From Ascidiaceihabitans sp. (GTDB taxonomy: Bacteria > Pseudomonadota > Alphaproteobacteria > Rhodobacterales > Rhodobacteraceae), in assembly GCA_023301665.1 (NCBI GenBank), contig JALZUL010000134.1, positions 1 to 6,833 on the forward strand: a stretch of 6,833 nucleotides of DNA, read 5' to 3'. Shown here piece by piece: positions 1 to 4,688 of the stretch. Each line of letters opens with the position of its first letter. Position 1 is the first letter of the stretch. The notes below the pieces were generated by a model. That model did no database searches, was not told where the DNA came from, and was given only the letters and a program-made list of their open reading frames with translations. The position numbers were made by a program, and so were the translations under genes.

Positions 1-642
1 CCTATTACCGCAGGGCTGGTTGGTGCGGAAATATTGGTTACGCCGGTCTCATCGAATAGCCTCATCAACCAAATGTCTGAGTTCGCAGCGTGTCATCTTA
101 CCAAGATCGGATCACCCTATGTCATCGCAAAGATGGAAGACATTTTGGAACAAGACCCGATGGCCAAGGTTGCGGGATACGAGGCAAATGGGGGCTTCTT
201 ACTTGGGTTTGCGGCGAACGGTACACATGGCCCACTGGCGCCACTTATGACACGCGATAGCATTCTGCCAATGATTGGGCCTTTGATCGCGGCTGCTGCC
301 CAAAACGTAACGCTGACCGAGCTGTCAGCGTCACTTCCAAAACGATTTACTGCGGCGGGTCGTGTCCAAAACATCCCGACAGATAAGTCGGGTGCTTTGA
401 TCCAAGATTTAATCGAAAACCCCGCGGCGCGGACTGCTTTCTTCACGGGGGTAGAGGCGGAGTTGCAAACTGACTTGACGGATGGTCTTCGTGTCACGTT
501 TTCATGCAATACAATTGTGCATCTGCGCCCATCAGGCAACGCGCCGGAGTGCCGGTGTTACGTTGAGGCAGATGACGTTGAATCCGCAACGCGTTTAGCG
601 GATATGCATCTCAACAAAATTGCAGAGATTGTTTCGGCTTAA
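1..642 (+). CDS. Phosphomannomutase/phosphoglucomutase family, C-terminal part (5' end outside window)
   Basis: The reading frame is open from base 1 to the TAA at 640-642, giving about 213 residues of the C-terminal half of an alpha-D-phosphohexomutase. The family interconverts hexose 6-phosphate and 1-phosphate in the cytosol. Mannose 1-phosphate made this way feeds GDP-mannose for surface polysaccharide. The domain III sugar-binding loop is seen as GYEANGG (175-195). The domain IV phosphate-binding loop is seen as RPSGNAPE (526-549), a known variant of the common RPSGTEP form. Between them is a stretch of the type LPKRFTAAGRVQ, typical of this subfamily. The catalytic phosphoserine and the metal-binding loop lie upstream of the window and cannot be checked. 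The family is clear. Mannose versus glucose preference is inferred from resemblance to the manB/noeK-type enzymes, so no symbol is given. Confidence 0.88.
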   Translation, partial: PITAGLVGAEILVTPVSSNSLINQMSEFAACHLTKIGSPYVIAKMEDILEQDPMAKVAGYEANGGFLLGFAANGTHGPLAPLMTRDSILPMIGPLIAAAAQNVTLTELSASLPKRFTAAGRVQNIPTDKSGALIQDLIENPAARTAFFTGVEAELQTDLTDGLRVTFSCNTIVHLRPSGNAPECRCYVEADDVESATRLADMHLNKIAEIVSA

Positions 643-645
643 CTG

Positions 646-674
646 ATTGAATTTTATTAATAAATTCAGTTTTT
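646..674 (+). terminator. AT-rich hairpin with T run after the phosphomannomutase gene
   Basis: The arms TGAATTT (648-654) and AAATTCA (662-668) pair around a 7-nt loop. The stem can be extended by a T-G wobble and an A-T pair (646/670). Five Ts follow (670-674). It begins four bases after the stop codon. The stem is AT-rich and so weak, but position and T run fit a Rho-independent terminator for the + strand gene. Confidence 0.45.
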
Positions 675-700
675 GGGTGTGTTTGATATCTTGAGGTGAG

Positions 701-761
701 CATCACGTTACAGGCAGCCTTATCTGCGGATAAGGCTGTTTGGCAGCGCATAAATGTGATG
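701..761. terminator. Nested inverted repeat between convergent genes, probable bidirectional terminator
   Basis: The inner hairpin is a perfect 10-bp stem, CAGCCTTATC (715-724) with GATAAGGCTG (729-738), and a 4-nt loop. An outer stem pairs 701-709 (starting CATCAC) with 753-761 (ending GTGATG) over nine pairs, including one G-T wobble, and encloses the inner hairpin. It sits between the ends of two convergent genes. Only three Ts follow on the + strand and there is no T run on the - strand. It could therefore act as a bidirectional or backup terminator, a mRNA 3'-end stabiliser, or a protein-binding site. The pairing is seen directly; the role is inferred. Confidence 0.5.
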
Positions 762-766
762 TGATA

Positions 767-1684
767 TTAGAACCGACCGAAAAACGCAGCAATTTTTAGT
801 AGGAGAGTGCCGGTAGGGCGATCTCTGACAATACCAAGTTGATCGAGAAGCCGCGCCCGCTTTAAGCCCAATGACGGCGCCTGGTTCCATGTCGCGAGCA
901 GGGCGCGGGCTTCGAGGCTCAATTGATCGTGGGCTTTTTCCAAGGCCTTTAGGTTTTGTTGATGCCAGCATTTGTAGCGCCCGTTGAACACAGAAAAGAT
1001 ACGCCCAAGCGCTGCAAAGCGGCGCTGGTTTCCACCTAGAACATTGTTCGTGTGCTGACGGTATGAAAGGACAATGTCGTTTGCCACGATGACGTTGCCA
1101 CCTGTTCCTGTGATCAAAACGCAAATCCACCAGTCATGAAATGGAACTTCAACGGCGCCGATTTTACGCACAAGATTCAAAGCCGCAGGATTGAGTGTTG
1201 CGCTATGGCCCGAAACACGGGTTTGCACGAGGGCATTGCCAAAACTTGGTTTGCCTTCATGAACTCTGCTGTTTCCGATGGATCGATTGGTGGGGGATAT
1301 ATGTTCGCTTTGGGCACCGTAGAGTGTTGGTTCCTTAGTCCCCTTCAAAGCATTGAGTGCGAGCGACAGTTTTTCTGGTCGCCAGATGTCATCTTGGTCT
1401 GCAATTGCGACAAACTGGTTTGAGAGGTCTGGATGGCAGAGGAGACTGAGAAAATTTGCCGCGGCGCCCTTTTGCGGGCCTTCTATGAGCCGAATGTCAT
1501 GTGATGGGTGTTGCTCTGCGAAAGACTGCAGAATTTGTTTTGTGCCGTCGGTAGAGCCGTCATCCGAAACCCAAAGCGACCAGTTTTGGTGATGCTGGCT
1601 TGCAATGGATTCAAGCTGCTCATGCAGGAAACTCTCACCATTATACGTTGCCATTAGAATTTGGATATGGGGTGAACTCGGCAC
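767..1684 (-). CDS. Family 2 glycosyltransferase (rhamnosyltransferase-like)
   Basis: This 305-residue protein has a GT-A fold typical of family 2 glycosyltransferases, which transfer a sugar from a nucleotide-sugar to a growing surface glycan at the cytosolic face of the membrane. Visible motifs are the first strand and nucleotide loop ILMATYNG (9-16), the aspartate motif VSDDGSTDGT (39-48), the metal-binding region ADQDDIWRPEKL (95-106), GHSATLN (159-165), HDWW (183-186) with the candidate catalytic acidic residue, and YRQHTNN (208-214). The last two resemble enzymes often annotated as rhamnosyltransferases. Length is normal and no transmembrane segment is obvious. The start is GTG: an in-frame TGA lies four codons upstream, and the first internal ATG (residue 11) would remove the first beta strand. 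A weak GAAAGA Shine-Dalgarno precedes it. Donor and acceptor cannot be read from sequence. It runs opposite to its neighbours, so it is transcribed on its own. Confidence 0.9.
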   Translation of the reverse strand: MPSSPHIQILMATYNGESFLHEQLESIASQHHQNWSLWVSDDGSTDGTKQILQSFAEQHPSHDIRLIEGPQKGAAANFLSLLCHPDLSNQFVAIADQDDIWRPEKLSLALNALKGTKEPTLYGAQSEHISPTNRSIGNSRVHEGKPSFGNALVQTRVSGHSATLNPAALNLVRKIGAVEVPFHDWWICVLITGTGGNVIVANDIVLSYRQHTNNVLGGNQRRFAALGRIFSVFNGRYKCWHQQNLKALEKAHDQLSLEARALLATWNQAPSLGLKRARLLDQLGIVRDRPTGTLLLKIAAFFGRF

Positions 1685-1690
1685 GGCAGT

Positions 1691-1703
1691 CTTTCAATGA
1701 AAG
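1691..1703. promoter_or_regulatory. Perfect 6+1+6 palindrome upstream of the glycosyltransferase start
   Basis: CTTTCA-A-TGAAAG is a perfect inverted repeat. It lies 6 bp before the GTG start of the glycosyltransferase. It overlaps that gene's weak ribosome binding site and the transcription start predicted from the candidate promoter at 1708-1737. It could be an operator. The symmetry is seen directly, but at this length it may be chance. Confidence 0.25.
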
Positions 1704-1707
1704 CTAA

Positions 1708-1737
1708 AATATAGATCAATTTTCAAATGACTCTTAA
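1708..1737 (-). promoter_or_regulatory. Candidate sigma-70-type promoter for the glycosyltransferase gene
   Basis: On the - strand, TTAAGA (1737-1732, four of six matches to the -35 consensus) is followed after 18 bp by TATATT (1713-1708, five of six matches to -10). Transcription would begin near 1701 and leave a leader of about 17 nt before the GTG. No comparably good promoter was seen on the + strand for the large RTX gene in the same gap. Confidence 0.35.
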
Positions 1738-1819
1738 CCGTTTGCCGCATCGCCGTCACGTTCTCTTCGAAATTGAGACAGGTGCATTGGCCAGACCTTG
1801 GATCGTGGATTTAGGGTTC

Positions 1820-1823
1820 GGAG
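1820..1823 (+). promoter_or_regulatory. Shine-Dalgarno GGAG that favours the ATG start at 1833
   Basis: GGAG ends nine bases before ATG 1833 but only three bases before the in-frame GTG at 1827. The spacing favours ATG. An in-frame TAG at 1812-1814 excludes any start further upstream. Confidence 0.55.
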
Positions 1824-1832
1824 TGGGTGCGC

Positions 1833-4592
1833 ATGATTGGTTTGAGCTATTTGGGAATCTCCTTACCAAAGGGAGAGGCTGCTGAGGCGGTGATCTCTGG
1901 GTTAACATGGTCAGCAGAGACGGGAACGATTTACTCTTCCAGCGGCGGGTTCGGGTGGCTTACCAGCTGGTACTGGAATGGTGCCTCTTTCGATGAGACC
2001 TCTCAGGTGGCTCTCTCAGGAGGGGACGTTTCGTTAGGCTCTGCGGAACTGGTTTCTGTATCTTTTGACAGTGCGGACCTTCTTTTTGCTGCCGGGGGGG
2101 CGGTAAACGGCGTGGCTGTCTACGAGACAGTCAACGGGCAGATATCAGAGCTGACTGGTTTTGGTACGCAGCTTGACGAAGTCTCTAACATCACCTGGCT
2201 TGAAGGGCAGGGGGATTTTACGTTTGTCACAACCTCTGATGAGGGGGAAGCATTGCGACTTTGGACAATGTCCCAAAGCCAAGGTGCCCAGCTTGTTGAT
2301 GAGATTATATTAGATAGCGATAGCACATCTGGGGCCATTGCTGGAACGGCGCAATTTCAACAGCACGGCATCACATACGTTGCTGCGATAGATCAGGTTG
2401 ATAATTCGATATCACTGCTAAGCGTCTCAGACAGTGGGTTTGAAACACTTGCGCAATTTGGAAATGCAGACGGTTTACCTGTTTCGCTGCCGAGCAATTT
2501 AGAGGCTGTAGAATTTAACGGGCAAACCTTTCTGATCATTGGCGGCTCCGGTAGCAATTCCATTTCTGTATTGCTTGCTGAGAATGGGACGATGCAGTTG
2601 CGCGATCAGGTCATTGATGATCGGGTGACACGGTTTGACGGTATCGGAGTTCTTGAGACGATCGAATTCGAGGGACGCGTATATATCGCTGCATCTGGTC
2701 AGGATTCTGGTGTTAGCATTTTTACCCTCTTGCCGGACGGCAGGTTGCTGTCTTTGGGAACGTTGGAAGATCAGGTTGCAGCACCTTTGGATGATATCAC
2801 GGCATTGGAATTTGGCGTTCAGGATGGGGATCTACGGCTTTTTGTGGCTGGTGAAGGGTGGAGCGGGATATCGGTTCTGGATCTAGATACCGGTTTAGCC
2901 GGCGTAGTCGATGTGGCTGCGGATGAAGGCGGGGTGCTGCTGGGTGGAAGCGCGAATGATCTGTTGTCCGGAGGGGGGGGCGATGATCAGATCATGGCTG
3001 GGTCGGGTGATGATGTTTTGGTTGATGGCGCCGGTATCGATACGCTGACAGGTGGGGAGGGCGCGGATGTATTTGTGTTCGATCCAGACGGTGAAGTTGA
3101 TCAGATTACGGATTTTGACATATCTGAAGACCGTATCAATCTATCATTTTGGAATTTTTTATACAGTGCATCTGCTCTTGAATTCAGTGCGCTGGAAGGT
3201 GGGGTGCAGATTTCCTTTAGAGATGAGACTCTAAACGTTTTCACAGTGGATGGTGTGCATTTGTCTGAAAGTGATTTTTCAGACGCGTTACTTTTTGACG
3301 GCAGCCATATTCAGTTTAACCCACCGCAGTATGGGGAGGAGGAGCCGCCCGTTGATCCAGTGGAGGAGCCACCCGTTGATCCGGTGGAGGAGCCACCTGT
3401 GGATCCAGTGGAGGAACCGCCTGTTGATCCAGTGGAGGAGCCGCCCGTGGATCCGGTGGAGGAGCCACCTGTGGATCCGGAAGAAGAGTTAGATTTATCC
3501 AAGGGCGATCATAATACCGGGACCAGCGGGAATGACGTCTTGGTTCCAGAGCAAACCGATGCCGTCTTTGATTTTCACGCAGCCGTTGTGACCCGTTTGT
3601 TCCAAGCGGTTCTTGGCCGCTCGCCAAACCTTGAAGGTCATGCGGGATGGACAGGGCGGTTGATAGATCAGTCTCTTGATGGTGCTGGGTTAGCCGAGAT
3701 GTTGATGGGGAGCGCTGAGTTTGAATTTGTGTATGGCAACACTGGGGACGTAGATTTCATAACGTTGCTTTATGAGAATGTTCTGGGGCGGGCACCCGCG
3801 GAGGCGGGGTTGGCTGCTTGGGTTGGGCATCTCGAAAATGGCATGACCCGCGAGGAAGTCGTGTTAAGCTTTAGTGGTACGCCTGAATTCATAGGCTTGA
3901 TGCAAAATACAACGCTAAGCTTTTCTTTGGCGGCTCATCAAGCTGCGTGGGTCGATGATGTGTACCGTCTGTTCCAAACCACATTGGGGAGAGAACCTAT
4001 AGAGGAGGGGCTGTTGTGGTGGTCAGAGAATTTGGCCAAGGGCGTGCCTTTTCTATCGGCGATCCAAGGCTTTGTTGAAGGACCAGAATTCCAGAGCCGC
4101 TATGGGGCAACGAGTAATTTAGAGTTTGCGAATTTGTTGTTTCAGAACGTTCTGGGGCGCGATCCACAAGAGGCGGGCCTGTTGTACTGGACCGAGAGGC
4201 TGGATGAAGGGATGAGCCGGTCTGAGGTTGTGGCGTTTTTTGCCCAGAGCAATGAATTTGTCAGCACGTCACATGATGGTTTCGTGGCGTTCATGCGCGA
4301 GCTTGCGCCAGATGATGTGATTGTGGGGCTGTCTGGGAATGACACCCTTCAGGGGGGGGCGCTGAGTGATGTTTTCGTTTTTGACCTAGAAGATACAGGT
4401 CATAATACCATCATCGATTTTGAAGAGTGGGATTATATTTTGTTGAGCAACATAGAGCAGGCAGAGTTGATCGATGTTTTTGGTTCCATCAGTGTAAGCG
4501 GAGACAACCTTGTCTTGTCTTACGAAGACACCAGCATAATGTTTTTAAATCTTTCGCTTGATGACATTGCTCTAGAGAATTTCTTAATTTAA
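1833..4592 (+). CDS. Secreted RTX protein: seven-repeat propeller, proline-rich linker, DUF4214 pairs
   Basis: This 919-residue protein (921 if GTG 1827 is used) is a probable type I secretion substrate acting outside the cell. Residues about 20-362 hold seven repeats of about 50 residues, each with a strand like YVAA or FLIIGG followed by SISLL-type residues, as in a seven-bladed beta-propeller. Residues 365-420 carry about five RTX calcium-binding nonapeptides (such as AGSGDDVLV and GGEGADVFV) and a serralysin-like tail to about 490. Residues 503-550 are six EEPPVDPV units. Residues 581-689 and 701-812 are two DUF4214 pairs. Residues 827-919 are a second, shorter RTX region ending in hydrophobic NFLI. 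There is no signal peptide, no cysteine and only three lysines, usual for such substrates. No catalytic motif was recognised; adhesion or matrix binding is inferred. Three runs of 7-8 G lie in the gene. It may be cotranscribed with the protease gene 96 bp downstream. Confidence 0.88.
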   Translation: MIGLSYLGISLPKGEAAEAVISGLTWSAETGTIYSSSGGFGWLTSWYWNGASFDETSQVALSGGDVSLGSAELVSVSFDSADLLFAAGGAVNGVAVYETVNGQISELTGFGTQLDEVSNITWLEGQGDFTFVTTSDEGEALRLWTMSQSQGAQLVDEIILDSDSTSGAIAGTAQFQQHGITYVAAIDQVDNSISLLSVSDSGFETLAQFGNADGLPVSLPSNLEAVEFNGQTFLIIGGSGSNSISVLLAENGTMQLRDQVIDDRVTRFDGIGVLETIEFEGRVYIAASGQDSGVSIFTLLPDGRLLSLGTLEDQVAAPLDDITALEFGVQDGDLRLFVAGEGWSGISVLDLDTGLAGVVDVAADEGGVLLGGSANDLLSGGGGDDQIMAGSGDDVLVDGAGIDTLTGGEGADVFVFDPDGEVDQITDFDISEDRINLSFWNFLYSASALEFSALEGGVQISFRDETLNVFTVDGVHLSESDFSDALLFDGSHIQFNPPQYGEEEPPVDPVEEPPVDPVEEPPVDPVEEPPVDPVEEPPVDPVEEPPVDPEEELDLSKGDHNTGTSGNDVLVPEQTDAVFDFHAAVVTRLFQAVLGRSPNLEGHAGWTGRLIDQSLDGAGLAEMLMGSAEFEFVYGNTGDVDFITLLYENVLGRAPAEAGLAAWVGHLENGMTREEVVLSFSGTPEFIGLMQNTTLSFSLAAHQAAWVDDVYRLFQTTLGREPIEEGLLWWSENLAKGVPFLSAIQGFVEGPEFQSRYGATSNLEFANLLFQNVLGRDPQEAGLLYWTERLDEGMSRSEVVAFFAQSNEFVSTSHDGFVAFMRELAPDDVIVGLSGNDTLQGGALSDVFVFDLEDTGHNTIIDFEEWDYILLSNIEQAELIDVFGSISVSGDNLVLSYEDTSIMFLNLSLDDIALENFLI
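2928..3080 (+). repeat. RTX calcium-binding nonapeptide block
   Basis: About five consecutive nonapeptides of the type GGxGxDxLx are encoded here: LGGSANDLL, a glycine-rich SGGGGDDQI, AGSGDDVLV, DGAGIDTLT and GGEGADVFV. They are followed by DFDISEDRINLS, the usual exit sequence of a parallel beta-roll. In the family such blocks bind calcium and fold only after export. The block includes a G8 run at 2973-2980. Confidence 0.85.
3339..3482 (+). repeat. Six tandem 24-bp units coding for EEPPVDPV
   Basis: Six head-to-tail units of exactly 24 bp encode EEPPVDPV; the last unit ends in E instead of V. All differences among units 1-5 are at third codon positions and silent. The product is a rigid, acidic, proline-rich linker joining the propeller/RTX half to the DUF4214 half. 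Confidence 0.97.
3573..4262 (+). repeat. Two DUF4214 pairs (four LGRxP units)
   Basis: Four units follow the pattern LFxxxLGRxPxxxGLxxWxxxLxxGxxxxxVxxxFxxSxEF. The LGR codons start at 3612, 3783, 3984 and 4152, spacings of 57, 67 and 56 residues, so the units form two pairs. Within each pair the join is conserved as EF...YG.T....F..LLxxNVLGR. DUF4214 is a family of unknown function found in large secreted and surface proteins. The same pair recurs in the protease gene downstream. Confidence 0.85.
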
Positions 4593-4688
4593 GCATTCGT
4601 TCATAGGTAGTTTAATTTGATTTGCGGCGCTTCGCGACTTTGGGTGTTTTCCGATGGGTGGACGGGTGACGGATAAAGGGTTTCTCAA
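4593..4688 (+). other. Short gap between the two RTX genes, with ribosome binding site
   Basis: This 96-bp gap holds no convincing terminator. Only short GC-rich pairings are possible near 4624-4636, without a proper T run. AAAGGG at 4675-4680 is a good Shine-Dalgarno, eight bases before the protease ATG at 4689. Lack of a clear terminator and the shared direction allow cotranscription. No clear promoter was recognised. Confidence 0.5.

Noticed and set aside
117..539. 140-codon open frame on the - strand
   Set aside because: It is antisense to the phosphomannomutase frame, which carries family motifs at both ends of this stretch.
720..1130. 136-codon open frame on the - strand inside the glycosyltransferase gene
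   Set aside because: It is a different frame overlapping the conserved C-terminal half of the glycosyltransferase and has no recognisable motif.
1763..1779. Imperfect inverted repeat TCTC...GAGA in the divergent gap
   Set aside because: Only four outer pairs match and the inner pairs do not, so it is not distinguishable from chance.
3339..3482. Possible CRISPR array at the regular repeats
   Set aside because: The units are directly adjacent with no spacers and code for a perfect octapeptide in frame.
3250..3627. Several repeat-rich open frames on both strands over the 24-bp array (Arg/Trp-rich or Ser/Gly/Thr-rich products)
   Set aside because: A 24-bp repeat is a multiple of three, so all frames stay open through it. 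Only the EEPPVDPV frame shows silent third-position drift and continues into real domains.
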